Below, piece by piece: positions 1 through 8,651 of a DNA stretch of 64,000 nucleotides (positions are counted from its first letter, which is position 1; every line of letters starts with the position of its first letter). The notes below the pieces were generated by a model that was not told the DNA's origin, searched no databases, and saw only the letters and a list, made by a program, of their open reading frames with translations. This stretch comes from Synechococcus sp. CBW1107 (GTDB lineage: Bacteria; Cyanobacteriota; Cyanobacteriia; PCC-6307; Cyanobiaceae). Where the stretch lies: the NCBI RefSeq assembly GCF_015841355.1, contig NZ_CP064908.1, positions 2,976,001 to 3,040,000 on the forward strand, given 5' to 3'. The position numbers and the translations under genes were made by a program.

Positions 1-320
1 GAGCTGTTCAGATCACCGTGCTTGGCATCGAGAATCAGCGGCAGCTCCAGCGGCACCAGTTCGCGCACTTCGCGCAGCAACTCGAGGCCGATCGGCCCGA
101 GGGCCTGGTAGAAGCCCAGGCTCGGCTTGTAGGCGCAGACGCTGTCGGAGGTGGCCTCGATCACCGCCTTGATCCAGCGGCGGGCCTGGGCCAGGAAGGA
201 CCCGCTGCCGGCGTTGTGGCGCGTCCAGGTCTGCAGCATCTCCGGATTGGGATCCAAGCCGGTGATCAGCAGCGACTGGCGGCTCGCCATCGCTTCGGTG
301 AGTTTGACGAAAAAGCTCAT
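1..320 (-). CDS. pyrF: Orotidine 5'-phosphate decarboxylase, N-terminal part (runs off window)
   Basis: The reverse strand from the ATG at 318-320 stays open to the window edge (106 codons). It reads a typical OMP decarboxylase start: the ITGLDPNPEM segment near residue 20, an AYKPSLGFYQ segment near residue 62 and a LDAKHGDL segment near residue 98. The last matches the family's catalytic D-x-K-x-x-D core (DAKHGD). The enzyme makes UMP from OMP in the cytosol as the last step of pyrimidine synthesis. The gene lies 49 bases downstream of sdhB on the same strand, so it may be co-transcribed with the sdh operon. The C-terminus is outside the window, so a fusion with orotate phosphoribosyltransferase, known in cyanobacteria, cannot be judged. 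Confidence 0.85.
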   Translation of the reverse strand, partial: MSFFVKLTEAMASRQSLLITGLDPNPEMLQTWTRHNAGSGSFLAQARRWIKAVIEATSDSVCAYKPSLGFYQALGPIGLELLREVRELVPLELPLILDAKHGDLNS

Positions 321-369
321 GGCGCCTGCCCCTGGGCCAGCATGGCAGTGCAGGCCACCCCCTGGTCTC

Positions 370-1116
370 TCAAGCCATGGCCTGATGGTTCATGCGGCTG
401 ATCAGTCTGGAGGGAATCTCCTTCGGGCAGACCGCCGAGCACTCCAGCTGGTTGCCGCAGACTCCGAAGCCTTCCGCATCCATCTGCTCGCGCATCCGCC
501 TGGAGCGCCGGGAGGCTTCCGGCTGGCCCTGGGGCAGAAGCTCGAGGTGGGCGAGCTTGGCCGCCACGAACAGGCTGGCGGAGGCATTCGGGCAGGCCGC
601 CACGCAGGCTCCGCAACCGATGCAGCTGGCGGCCTCGAACGCCTGTTCCGCCAGGTCCCGCCCCACCGGCAGGACATTGGCCTCCGGGGCGCTGCCGATG
701 TTCACCGACACATAGCCTCCGGCCATCAGCAGCCGATCGAGGGCGGAACGGTCCACGACCAGATCCTGGATCGGGGGGAAGGCACGGGCCCGCCAGGGCT
801 CGAGGGTGAGGGTCTGGCCATCGCTGAACTCGCGCAGGTAGAGCTGGCAGACGGTGGTGCCACTGCGGAGGCCATGGGCCTGCCCGTTGATCAGAAATCC
901 ACAGGAGCCGCAGATGCCCTCTCGGCAGTCGTGATCGAAGCTCACCGGCCGCTCACCCTCCAGCAGCAGCTGCTGGTTGAGCCGATCAAGGGCCTCCAGC
1001 AGGGAAAGATCGGGACTCAGGCCTGTGAGGTGGTGGTCGAGAAAGCGACCCCTGGGCTCATCCTGGCGCTGACGCCAGATCCGCAGGGTGAGGCTGAGGC
1101 TTGAGGAGCTGCTCAT
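370..1116 (-). CDS. sdhB: Succinate dehydrogenase iron-sulfur subunit
   Basis: This 248-aa protein is the electron-transfer subunit of complex II, passing electrons from the flavoprotein to the membrane cytochrome b. The [2Fe-2S] cluster motif CREGICGSCG is near residue 64 and a further Cys lies near residue 89. The C-terminal ferredoxin-like part has CIGCGACVAACP near residue 165, and CGNQLECSAVCP near residue 220 supplies the rest of the [4Fe-4S] and [3Fe-4S] ligands. The sequence resembles the non-classical (Bacteroidetes/actinobacterial) SdhB type rather than the mitochondrial type. Its ATG overlaps the sdhA stop by four bases (ATGA), which implies translational coupling and one operon, sdhC-sdhA-sdhB. 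Long open frames on the other strand are shadows. Confidence 0.93.
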   Translation of the reverse strand: MSSSSSLSLTLRIWRQRQDEPRGRFLDHHLTGLSPDLSLLEALDRLNQQLLLEGERPVSFDHDCREGICGSCGFLINGQAHGLRSGTTVCQLYLREFSDGQTLTLEPWRARAFPPIQDLVVDRSALDRLLMAGGYVSVNIGSAPEANVLPVGRDLAEQAFEAASCIGCGACVAACPNASASLFVAAKLAHLELLPQGQPEASRRSRRMREQMDAEGFGVCGNQLECSAVCPKEIPSRLISRMNHQAMA

Positions 1117-3023
1117 CGGTAACTCCTGGCCGTGGGGCTGATCGCACGGAAGTGAAGGGGTTCCTGGTGGCGGATGGGTGCGCCATCAGACCGCCATTCC
1201 CAGGCGGCGATGTGGCTGAACCCGGCGTCACGGCGCAGGGCTTCGCCGCTCTCGCTCTGGTGCTCCTCGCGGAAATGGGCGCCACACGACTCCTCCCGCG
1301 CCAGGGCATCGCGCAGCATCAGCTCGGCCAGCTCGAGGTAATCCTCCAGCTGGAGGGCCCTTTCCAGCTCGGGATCCAGTGGTGTTTCGGGATCGGGGAG
1401 CCGCAGGTCCTGATCGAAGCTTGCGCGCAGGGCCGCCACTCCCTCCAGGCCAGATCGCAGGCCAGCCGCCGAGCGGCTGATACCGCAGCTCTCGATCAGC
1501 AGGCCCCCCAGCAGGCGCCGCAGGTCCACCGCCAGCCTGCTACCTCCGATGGCCCGCAGGCCGGCGATGCGCTGGCGCACGCCCTCCACGGCGTCGCGGC
1601 AGGCGGGGTGATGGTGGGGCAGCGCGGGGTGTGGATGCTCAGCCAGCCAGGCCGGCACGGTGGCCGGGGCGATGAACAGCCCATCGGCCAGGCCCTGCAT
1701 CAGGGCACTGGCCCCGAGCCGGTTGGCACCGTGCTCGGAGAAGTTCGCCTCGCCGAGCACGAACAGCCCCGGGATCGTGCTCATCAGGTGGTAGTCGACC
1801 CAAAGCCCACCCATCGTGTAGTGGGGAGCGGGGTAGATGCGCATCGGTTCCCGGTAGGGGTCGACTCCGGTGATGCGCTCGTACATCGAGAAGAGGTTGC
1901 CGTAGCGGGCTTGGATCACCCCGCGGCCCTCCCGTTCGATCGCCTCCTCGAAATCCAGATAGATCGAGCGGCCGGCAGGCCCGACCCCATGGCCGGCCCC
2001 ACAGAGCTCACGGGCGCGTCTGGAGGCCACATCGCGGGGCACCAGGTTGCCGTAGCTGGGATAGAGCCGCTCGAGGAAATAATCCCGCTCCACCTCCGGC
2101 ACCTGATCGGGGGTGCGGTGGTCCCCGGCCCGCCGCGGCAGCCAGACCCGCCCGTCGTTGCGCAGGCTCTCGCTCATCAAGGTGAGCTTGCTCTGGTCGG
2201 GATCGCCGCTGGGGATGCAGGTGGGGTGAATCTGGGTGAAGCAGGGGTTCGCCATCAGGGCACCGCGGCGGTGGCAGCGCCAGAGGGCACTGGCGTTGGA
2301 GCGCACCGCGTTGGTGGAGCGGTGGAACACGTTGCTGTACCCACCGCTGGCCAGCAGCACGGCATCGGCCGTGTGGGTCTCGAGGGCGCCGCTGAGCCGG
2401 TGGCGGCAGATGGCTCCACGGGCCACACCATCGAGGCTGATCAGATCGAGCACATCCCGCTGGGGGCAGAGCTCCACCCGCCCGGCCTCCACCTGCCGCA
2501 ACAGGGCCTGGACCACGCCGTAGAGGAGCTGCTGGCCCGTCTGACCACGGGCGTAGAAGGTGCGGCTCACCTGGGAGCCGCCGAAGCTGCGGTTGGAGAG
2601 GGTGCCGCCATACTCACGGGCGAAGGGGACCCCCAGGGCCACGCACTGATCGATGATCGAGCCGCTGATCTCCGCCAGCCGGTGGCAGCCCAGCTCACGG
2701 GCGCGGAAATCACCGCCGCGCACCGTATCCCGGAACAATCGATCGACACTGTCGCCGTCGTTCTGATAGTTCCGGGCAGCATTGATACCCCCCTGGGCGG
2801 CCACGGAATGAGCCCGTCTGGGACTGTCGTGGTAGGTGAGCACCCTCACCCGATAGCCCTGCTCGGCAAGGCTGGCGGCGGCGGCCGCGCCCGCCAGGCC
2901 ACTGCCCACCACCAGCACCCGGTACCGGCGGCGGTTGGCGGGCGCGATCTGGGCCAACTCCTGACGGCGCCGGCCCCAGGCGTCAGCCACCGGGCCCGTC
3001 GGCAGCCGGGGTTCAAGCCGCAT
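1113..3023 (-). CDS. sdhA: Succinate dehydrogenase flavoprotein subunit
   Basis: A 636-aa FAD-containing catalytic subunit that oxidises succinate to fumarate. The N-terminal Rossmann fold has the dinucleotide motif GSGLAGAAAA near residue 41. HSVAAQGG near residue 72 carries the His expected to bind FAD covalently. HPTCIP near residue 266 and HYTMGG near residue 411 are conserved substrate-site segments, and EHGANRLGAS near residue 440 closes the FAD site. The NAARNYQNDGDS segment after the covalent His is typical of the SdhA found with five-helix cytochrome b subunits. The protein starts one base inside the sdhC stop (TGATG), so the three genes are tightly coupled. No truncation or missing key residue was seen. 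Confidence 0.94.
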   Translation of the reverse strand: MRLEPRLPTGPVADAWGRRRQELAQIAPANRRRYRVLVVGSGLAGAAAAASLAEQGYRVRVLTYHDSPRRAHSVAAQGGINAARNYQNDGDSVDRLFRDTVRGGDFRARELGCHRLAEISGSIIDQCVALGVPFAREYGGTLSNRSFGGSQVSRTFYARGQTGQQLLYGVVQALLRQVEAGRVELCPQRDVLDLISLDGVARGAICRHRLSGALETHTADAVLLASGGYSNVFHRSTNAVRSNASALWRCHRRGALMANPCFTQIHPTCIPSGDPDQSKLTLMSESLRNDGRVWLPRRAGDHRTPDQVPEVERDYFLERLYPSYGNLVPRDVASRRARELCGAGHGVGPAGRSIYLDFEEAIEREGRGVIQARYGNLFSMYERITGVDPYREPMRIYPAPHYTMGGLWVDYHLMSTIPGLFVLGEANFSEHGANRLGASALMQGLADGLFIAPATVPAWLAEHPHPALPHHHPACRDAVEGVRQRIAGLRAIGGSRLAVDLRRLLGGLLIESCGISRSAAGLRSGLEGVAALRASFDQDLRLPDPETPLDPELERALQLEDYLELAELMLRDALAREESCGAHFREEHQSESGEALRRDAGFSHIAAWEWRSDGAPIRHQEPLHFRAISPTARSYR

Positions 3024-3655
3024 CAGAACCCAGCCCCGGCCAGGGGTCCTGTGGCCCGCAGCGCCAGCGGCAGCAGGGCAAAGCCTCCGCCGATCACGGC
3101 AGCCAAGGCACGGCCGGCCAGGCGCAGCCCCATGGCGTTGCTCTCATCCAGCCAGCCGAGACTGCGGGCCAGGCTCTCGGCACCATGGAGCAGATGCAGA
3201 CCCAGGGCCACCCCCGCCAGGACGTAGAGCACCAGGGCCCAGGGGGAGGCGAGCGCCAGAGTCAGGGCCTGCCGCTCGAGCCCATCCCCAGGCCTTGGCC
3301 AGCGCAGCTGGGCAAGATGGACAGCCAGGAACAGCAACAGCACGGCTCCGCTGAATGGGGACCAGCGGCCAGCCAGAGCTGCCAGGGGCTGAGAACGCCG
3401 GCTGCGCCACTGGTCATAGGGAACCGCACCCCGGGCCCGCCGGTTGATGATCACGCGCTGGAGCGTGAGGCTCAGGTGGATGAGGGCGACCAGCGCCAGG
3501 CTGAGCTCCAGGGGCGGCAACCACCAAGCGTGATGCAGGGCCGTGGCGTAGCGCTCGAAGGCGGCCGGATCGACCAGCGCCAGGCTGGCTCCCAGTCCAT
3601 GGGCCAGAACGAACAGCATCAGACCTGCTGCCGAGATCGGGATTGCCTGGGCCAT
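3023..3655 (-). CDS. sdhC: Succinate dehydrogenase cytochrome b subunit, five-helix type
   Basis: This 210-aa membrane protein anchors complex II and should transfer electrons to quinone. Five hydrophobic segments are visible, at about residues 8-28, 48-68, 99-116, 134-157 and 178-199. This is the topology of type-B (di-heme) SdhC proteins such as the cytochrome b558 family. His residues at about 19, 60, 113, 154 and 157 are candidate heme ligands. It is the first gene of the operon; 98 to 130 bases upstream separate it from the divergent GAF-GGDEF gene, so the sdh promoter should lie in about 3656-3786. Sequence conservation in this subunit is low, so the assignment rests on topology and on its position directly before sdhA. 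Confidence 0.88.
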   Translation of the reverse strand: MAQAIPISAAGLMLFVLAHGLGASLALVDPAAFERYATALHHAWWLPPLELSLALVALIHLSLTLQRVIINRRARGAVPYDQWRSRRSQPLAALAGRWSPFSGAVLLLFLAVHLAQLRWPRPGDGLERQALTLALASPWALVLYVLAGVALGLHLLHGAESLARSLGWLDESNAMGLRLAGRALAAVIGGGFALLPLALRATGPLAGAGF

Positions 3656-3786
3656 GCCCGTGCCTGAGCTCCAGCCCGCACCATGTCAGGACCGGATCCT
3701 AGGGATGCAGCCCGGGGGGCCCGCAAGGACCCGGTGAATCGGTTCTGCCTACATTGCCATCAGGGTTGCGGGCTGACACGGACGAC

Positions 3787-4800
3787 ATGAACGAGACCTC
3801 AGGCGATCCGTCGGCCCGCTCCTACCCGGTCCCCGCCGATGAGGCCCTGCGCCTGAGGGAACTGCAACGTCATCAACTGCTCGATCATGCCGGTGATCAC
3901 CATTTCGATCGGATCGCCAAACTGGCGAGCGCCATCTTCGACATGCCCATCGCCCTGATCTCCCTGGTGGATCACGACCGGCAGTGGTTCCTCTCGAGGA
4001 AGGGTCTGGAGGTGACCGAGACCCCGCGGGAGGTGGCCTTCTGCGCCCACACCATCGCCAGTGACGAGGTGATGGTGGTGCCCGATGCCTTGCAGGACGG
4101 ACGCTTCAGCAGCAACCCCCTTGTGCTCTCCCCACCAGGAATCCGCTTTTACGCCGGGGCTCCCCTGCGCACCAAGGACGGTCACAACCTGGGCACGCTG
4201 TGCGTGATCGATCAGAAACCCAGGGAGTTCAGCCCGGAGCAGAAGCAGCAGTTGCGCATGCTGGCCGACCTGGTGATGCGCGAAATCGAATGGCGCCACG
4301 ACTCGAGCCTCTGTCCCGTGACGGGGCTCTCCAACCGCGGCGCACTGTTCAGTGTTGGGCAACGGGAGATGGATCAGGCCCGCAAGGCCGATGAACCCAT
4401 GGCCCTGATCTGTCTCGACATCGATAACTTCCGTCAGATCAACAACCGCTGGGGACATCCCGCCGGCGACCAGGTGCTGCTCGATTTCAGTCGTCTCTGC
4501 AAGGGGTTTCTGCGTGAACAGGATTTCATCGCCCGCCTCGGTGATGAGGAGTTCGTGATCCTGCTGATCGGCCAGGGAGGCGAGGAGGCCCTGCAGATGG
4601 CCGAGCAGATCCGCAACGCCACCAGCCGCATGACTGGCGTGTTCTCCGACTCCGGCTATCACCTGAGCATCAGCGGCGGAGTGTCGGCGCTCTCCCACGA
4701 CGACACCTGCTTCGGCGACCTGATGCAACGGGCTGAAAGGGCCCTGGAGCTGGCCAAGACCAATGGCCGCAACCAGGTTGCCTCCATGCTCAGACCATGA
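3787..4800 (+). CDS. GAF-GGDEF protein with degenerate active-site motif
   Basis: A GAF sensor domain (about residues 25-165) is followed by a GGDEF domain (about 170-337) that would make cyclic di-GMP from two GTP. The metal-binding LDIDNF with Asp at about 211 and 213 is present, as is the GHPAGD segment. The signature loop reads GDEEF at about 252-256 instead of GG(D/E)EF, replacing the second Gly with Asp. The product-inhibition site RxxD is intact as REQD at about 243-246, exactly five residues before the loop. The protein may therefore be an inactive c-di-GMP or GTP-binding sensor, or a weak cyclase. I chose the ATG at 3787; an in-frame TTG at 3754 would add eleven residues of low similarity. 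No signal peptide or membrane segment was seen. Confidence 0.85.
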   Translation: MNETSGDPSARSYPVPADEALRLRELQRHQLLDHAGDHHFDRIAKLASAIFDMPIALISLVDHDRQWFLSRKGLEVTETPREVAFCAHTIASDEVMVVPDALQDGRFSSNPLVLSPPGIRFYAGAPLRTKDGHNLGTLCVIDQKPREFSPEQKQQLRMLADLVMREIEWRHDSSLCPVTGLSNRGALFSVGQREMDQARKADEPMALICLDIDNFRQINNRWGHPAGDQVLLDFSRLCKGFLREQDFIARLGDEEFVILLIGQGGEEALQMAEQIRNATSRMTGVFSDSGYHLSISGGVSALSHDDTCFGDLMQRAERALELAKTNGRNQVASMLRP

Positions 4801-5250
4801 CGGCATGCGACGGCGCCAGCGACTGACCGCCTTGTGGAGCTAGATTGATTGGGTCAGGCTGAAGCCGGCGGGCCGCGCAGCTCGCACAGAGCCTGATCCA
4901 GCACCGTGTCAGCCCCTTCGCTTCCCGGGGCGGCCATCAGGTTCCCAGCGCCATCCGCCACAACGGTCCCCCAGGATCTGCGGGTGCAGCCCGGTGCAGA
5001 AACCATATCCAGATCACACCTGTTTTCCCATGACCATCACCTTTTCCCCGGCGGGTCTCCCGTCCACTGACCGGCCCACCAGGAGTGCCGCAGGCCAGCG
5101 AGGCGGCCACAAGACCCCAGGCTCCCAGCACCAGGCCCCCCCGAGCTGGGAGGACCTGCTCGGCCGCCGCTGATCCCACACGGCAGGATCCGGCCCAGGG
5201 CTGGCATCATCCCTGGAAGCGCGGAAACCTAAGCCCGCGCAACCACAGGC
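4801..5250. other. Intergenic region, no convincing gene
   Basis: This 450-bp GC-rich gap separates the GAF-GGDEF gene from the transglutaminase gene. A reverse-strand frame from a GTG at 5179 to 4937 reads a hydrophobic stretch ending in a Cys that vaguely resembles a lipoprotein signal, but the rest is Gly/Arg-rich without family character. I see no tRNA or clear hairpin terminator. The transglutaminase promoter presumably lies in its last 100 bases. Confidence 0.4.
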
Positions 5251-6132
5251 ATGCTGTTTGAGATCCACCACTCCATCCGGTTCCGCTATGAGCGGCCGGT
5301 GTTCCTCGAGCCGATGACCGTGCGGCTCAGTCCCCGCCAGGATGTGACCCAGCGGCTGATCTCCCATGACCTGACCGTGTCGGAGGCTCCGGCGGGTCAC
5401 AGCCTGATCATCGAACCCGATGGCACCGACGCCAGAGTGCTCTGGTTCAGCGACAAGCGTGAGCACCTGCACCTTCAGGTGCACTCCGTGGTGGAGACCC
5501 TGCGCTGCAATCCCTTCGACTGGATCCTCACCCACCCCCAGGCGCAGCGGCTGCCGGCGGCTTACCCCGCCGCCGAAGCGGTCTCCCTGGCTCCCAGCCG
5601 CTCCGAGCCGGCAAGCGGCGATCCCGGTTCCAGCCCCGTGGGCACCTGGGCGGCGGCGATAGCCGCCCAGGTGCAGCATTCCACCCCTGACTTTCTGACG
5701 CGACTGGCCGATGACATTCATCATGGCTTCCACCACATCGGCCGGCTGGACGGCGAGCCACTCAGCCCGGAGGACACCCTCTCCAGCCGCTGCGGCGCCT
5801 GCCGTGACACGGCGATGCTCTACGTGACGGCCTGCCGCAGCCAGGGGCTGGCAGCACGGTTTGTGAGTGGCTACTCCATGCATCACCCGCCTGAGGTGAG
5901 CGAGCACGAACTGCATGCCTGGGCCGAGGTTTATCTCCCGGGCGGTGGCTGGCGTGGCTACGACCCAAGCCTGGGGCTGGCGGTGGCCGACGGCCATGTC
6001 GCCCTGGCGGCATCGCCCGACCACCTGATGGCAGCACCCACCACGGGCACGTACCGGGGCACCGACGTGGGCTCCGAGCTGAGCTACACCATCGTCCTCA
6101 AGGTCTCGGACCCGGAAGAAGGACGCGGCTAG
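5251..6132 (+). CDS. Transglutaminase-like cysteine protease family protein
   Basis: This 293-aa protein starts with the beta-rich domain found at the N-terminus of bacterial transglutaminase-like proteins (about residues 1-85; the opening IHHSIRFRYERPV is typical). The papain-like core follows. The catalytic triad is visible as Cys184 in CGACRD, His222 in HAWAEVYLP and Asp238 in GYDPS. Family members are thought to act as peptidases or amide-bond enzymes, often encoded near ATP-grasp or alpha-E proteins; such partners are not seen here. There is no signal peptide, so it should be cytosolic. It ends tail-to-tail with the dehydratase gene, sharing the bases CTAG (6129-6132), so each gene's stop lies in the other. 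Confidence 0.88.
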   Translation: MLFEIHHSIRFRYERPVFLEPMTVRLSPRQDVTQRLISHDLTVSEAPAGHSLIIEPDGTDARVLWFSDKREHLHLQVHSVVETLRCNPFDWILTHPQAQRLPAAYPAAEAVSLAPSRSEPASGDPGSSPVGTWAAAIAAQVQHSTPDFLTRLADDIHHGFHHIGRLDGEPLSPEDTLSSRCGACRDTAMLYVTACRSQGLAARFVSGYSMHHPPEVSEHELHAWAEVYLPGGGWRGYDPSLGLAVADGHVALAASPDHLMAAPTTGTYRGTDVGSELSYTIVLKVSDPEEGRG

Positions 6133-6491
6133 CCAGCGGCATGGTCCCCAGCGGTGGAGGCCGGCGTGGTGTCGATGGCATCGAGCTTGGCGGCCAGCAC
6201 CACATCCGCCCGGGTCAGGCCATTCACCTTGTGGGTGTAGATGTCAGCCTCGGCACGGCCCCAGCCCAGGGAGAAATCGGCATGGTGACCGGCCGCCTCG
6301 CAGACCGCTCCGGCCCGGTTGATCCAGTCGAGCGCCGATTGGAAATCGGCAAACGACCAGCCTTTGTGGAGATGGTGGTGGTCGACCACCTGCCAGCCGT
6401 CCAGGCTGGGCAGAAGCTCCTCCAGCTCCCTGGTTGTGAGGGTGGGGGCCCCATCGCGGCAGGGCACGCAGCGCTCGTCGCTCAGTTCCAT
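6129..6491 (-). CDS. 4a-hydroxytetrahydrobiopterin (pterin-4a-carbinolamine) dehydratase
   Basis: A 120-aa PhhB/DCoH-family protein that dehydrates 4a-hydroxy-tetrahydropterin during pterin cofactor recycling. The core segment EAAGHHADFSLGW near residues 65-77, followed by YTHKVNGLTRAD near residue 85, matches the family's HHP(D/N) and THxxxGLTxxD blocks; Ala replaces the usual Pro after the two His. The ATG at 6491 is preferred because the family starts close to this point. An in-frame upstream extension to 6587 has no similarity. Cyanobacteria often keep this enzyme without phenylalanine hydroxylase, and none is seen nearby. Confidence 0.88.
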   Translation of the reverse strand: MELSDERCVPCRDGAPTLTTRELEELLPSLDGWQVVDHHHLHKGWSFADFQSALDWINRAGAVCEAAGHHADFSLGWGRAEADIYTHKVNGLTRADVVLAAKLDAIDTTPASTAGDHAAG

Positions 6492-6853
6492 GGCAGTGCG
6501 GATCAGAGCTCCAAGTCTGGCGAAGAAGGCGGAAACGCGCCGAACTAGGTATTTCCCCTCAGCAATCGAGCTGATTTCGGCTAACACTGGTGACGATATC
6601 TTTCAACTATCGGCAACTTGAACATCCAATGGTTGTGACAGTCCTACCAGAGACTGGTGAGAAGCTCCTTCTTGACTCCAGCGGCTGGATGGGTCGAGGG
6701 CAGCGATCACACAGCCCCCAACGGAGGCTTAGGGTGGTCTGTATCCGTGAGCCGCTGAATGCCGAATCGGTCTCGTGTCACGGATGTTCTGATCAACCCA
6801 GCGTCCAGACCAGGATCCGAACGATCCAATTCCACTGAAACAACCGGTTCTGA
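6492..6853. other. Intergenic region between divergent genes
   Basis: This 362-bp stretch lies upstream of both the dehydratase gene and the small DUF3136-like gene. It should hold both promoters. It is more AT-rich in 6540-6640, but I cannot place a confident -35/-10 pair. No RNA gene or hairpin was recognised. Confidence 0.4.
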
Positions 6854-7093
6854 ATGGCCATGACTGAAGCAGCCTCCCTGACGGTCGGCGAGCTTGAGGC
6901 GAACTATCACCTCTATTGCAAAGCCATGAAAATGTTGATCATGGAGGAGAGAACCTCGCAGGAAATTCAACGAACCGTGTGCTGGAGTCGACTGGAGACA
7001 CTGCACAATTGCCTGCCGAGCATGTACAAGGCACCTGATTATCTCTTCACTCTGCTGCGACGTGAGCATCTGCAGAAGAAGGAGGCGAAATAG
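6854..7093 (+). CDS. Small conserved picocyanobacterial protein, DUF3136-like
   Basis: This 79-aa protein consists of a helical segment, LTVGELEANYHLYCKAM, then a basic C-terminal half with RTVCWSRLETLHNCLP and a KAPDYLFTLLRREH ending. From memory the pattern matches DUF3136, a family of about 75 residues of unknown function reported mainly in marine and freshwater Synechococcus/Prochlorococcus. The ERTSQEIQRT segment could be part of a small DNA-binding helix-turn-helix, but that is inference. There is no signal or membrane segment. An in-frame ATG two codons into the protein is an equally possible start. Confidence 0.6.
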   Translation: MAMTEAASLTVGELEANYHLYCKAMKMLIMEERTSQEIQRTVCWSRLETLHNCLPSMYKAPDYLFTLLRREHLQKKEAK

Positions 7094-7148
7094 ACTGCTC
7101 TCATCGCCAGGCTTGTCAGCCTGACCAGGCTGTTGGAGGCTGATGAGC

Positions 7149-7757
7149 ATGAACCTCAGGCCTGAACGCATGACCATGGGAGCTCCCTGCCTGATCAGTG
7201 CCGTGCTGGTGGCGCTGCTGCCGTTCGCGGACCTGGGCCGTGCCCAGGCCCAGGAGGCGGCGCCCCGACAGGGCGATGCTGCGGATACCGCAACTCCGGA
7301 AACGCCGGCCAAAACCGTCGTTCCTGAAGCCTCTGATGCTCCGACAGCCAAGGAGAAGGAGTTGCTGGAGAAGATCCGCAAGCTGAAGGCCCCCCGCTGG
7401 CGCAGCTTCGGCTCCTGCCAGTACGACTGGACCTCCTGGCGCCTGAGTGGGAAGGGGGTACGCACCACCTCCTACCGCTGCGGTGACCCGCCGGTCACAG
7501 GCAACGTGGCGGTCTTCTGCCCGAGCCTGCGCATCAGCCGCCAGGTTGCCGATGCCGAGTGGGAGTCATGGCGGCTGCCGCTGAGCGTGGAGGAATCGGC
7601 AACCACAGGCGGCGAAGACCAGATGGTGGCCAATCTCTGCGCCAATGCCCGGCCTGTTCCGAACACCACCACGGAAGCCCCGGCCCAGCCTGGGGCCACC
7701 AGAAAACCGAAAGCCAGCCCCACCACAGCCAAGCCTGCTGGCAAGCCTGCACCATGA
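7149..7757 (+). CDS. Secreted hypothetical protein with Sec-type signal peptide
   Basis: The N-terminus has a basic start, a hydrophobic core (CLISAVLVALLPFADLG) and a likely cleavage site after RAQAQ at about residue 34. A low-complexity Ala/Thr/Pro linker, a small domain with four or more Cys (GSCQYDWTSWRL, SYRCGDPP, AVFCPS, NLCANA) and a Pro/Ala/Lys tail follow. The Cys pattern suggests disulfide bonds outside the cytosol. A GGAGG at 7135-7139 sits 9 bases before the ATG at 7149 but only 3 before the ATG at 7143, so I prefer 7149. No family is recognised. The gene is on the same strand as the DUF3136-like gene, 55 bases downstream. Confidence 0.65.
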   Translation: MNLRPERMTMGAPCLISAVLVALLPFADLGRAQAQEAAPRQGDAADTATPETPAKTVVPEASDAPTAKEKELLEKIRKLKAPRWRSFGSCQYDWTSWRLSGKGVRTTSYRCGDPPVTGNVAVFCPSLRISRQVADAEWESWRLPLSVEESATTGGEDQMVANLCANARPVPNTTTEAPAQPGATRKPKASPTTAKPAGKPAP

Positions 7758-8286
7758 GCCCTCTCGAGGGCTCAGAGCAGCCTGTCCAGGCCTCTGGGCG
7801 GCCGGTTTCAGTCAGCCCAGCGGCCCATGCAATCACTGGCTGGACAACCTGCTGAAACGAACGAACACGCCAAGCACAGGCCAGACGAACGAAACCACTC
7901 CATGTCGGCTGGTCAGTCTCGCCAATGCGAACACATGACCAAGCACCGATCGTGCAACAGCAGTACAGAGAGAAGGCTTCGGCCAAGAGATCCAACTCGT
8001 TGCAGGCTCGGAACACAACCAGTGGCAACCAGGCACATCCAAAGAGCTGGTACCGCATGGAGATCACGACCGACAAACCTGTCGAGAATCAGCCGGAGAC
8101 CTCCAGAAGAGCGAACAGGTCGAGGTAGGTCCTCAGCTCGTGCAACCTCACCGACGACAAGAAAGAGTGCTGCCAGGACGAGGTCTGGAATGATGACGGC
8201 AGCAGCCACGGCATGGAAGAGGCTGTTCGGTAAAGATCGCTGAACGCTACGCATCACTGAAGACGACTGGGACTACGACGAAACTC
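7758..8286. other. Intergenic region without recognisable gene
   Basis: Open frames on both strands here lack family character and contradict each other. The first part (7760-7860) is GC-rich and Gln/Pro-coding in translation, consistent with decayed or non-coding sequence. I saw no tRNA fold, CRISPR repeats or insertion-sequence ends. Confidence 0.35.
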
Positions 8287-8556
8287 CTACGCAACGATCA
8301 GGGGATTGTCAGACAGCCTTCCATCTCTGGCCCTGGGGCTGCCGGTAACCATCAACCTGGCAGTTTCATGATTGTCTGCCTGAATGATCCATAGCCCAGG
8401 AGCGCCATGAGGATCGAACGGCCTGCAACAGAACAGTGTTCCATTCTGCGCTTTCTCCTTGAACCAGGACAGCTGATTCAGATCATGCTCTGGGTGACTG
8501 TCCTTGTAGAGAGAGTCGTTTGACTGCAGAGTCACGACAATGGCATCGGCGATCAA
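8287..8556 (-). CDS. Possible YCII-like small protein
   Basis: This 89-aa reverse-strand frame reads a pattern like YciI/muconolactone-isomerase-type ferredoxin-fold proteins: a WFKEKAQNGTLFCCRPFDP strand-turn segment, then GLWIIQADNHETARLMVTGSP, where family members usually have a G-x-x-x-x-F-x-A-x-x-x-x-E/A-A block followed by DP. The function of most members is unknown. The conserved His/Asp pair of active YCII proteins is not clearly present. The call is tentative: it could be a decayed gene or a chance frame in the gap before the patatin gene. Confidence 0.35.
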   Translation of the reverse strand: MIADAIVVTLQSNDSLYKDSHPEHDLNQLSWFKEKAQNGTLFCCRPFDPHGAPGLWIIQADNHETARLMVTGSPRARDGRLSDNPLIVA

Positions 8557-8651
8557 TCACACCCTGCGGTGCTGCTTCTTCACTGGTCCCAGGTCGTCGA
8601 GGCTTCCTTCCCCTCTCAGGCTCGACATGCCAATCCTGAGAGGGGAAACAC

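Noticed and set aside
1101-3227. 708-codon open frame on the plus strand opposite sdhA
   Set aside because: It is the antisense of sdhA in GC-rich DNA, with Gly/Ala/His-rich text and no domain; sdhA has all its family motifs.
3799-4806. 335-codon reverse frame opposite the GAF-GGDEF gene
   Set aside because: His/Gly/Gln-rich shadow of a clearly recognisable gene.
5014-6024. 336-codon reverse frame opposite the transglutaminase
   Set aside because: No family character; the plus strand has an intact catalytic triad.
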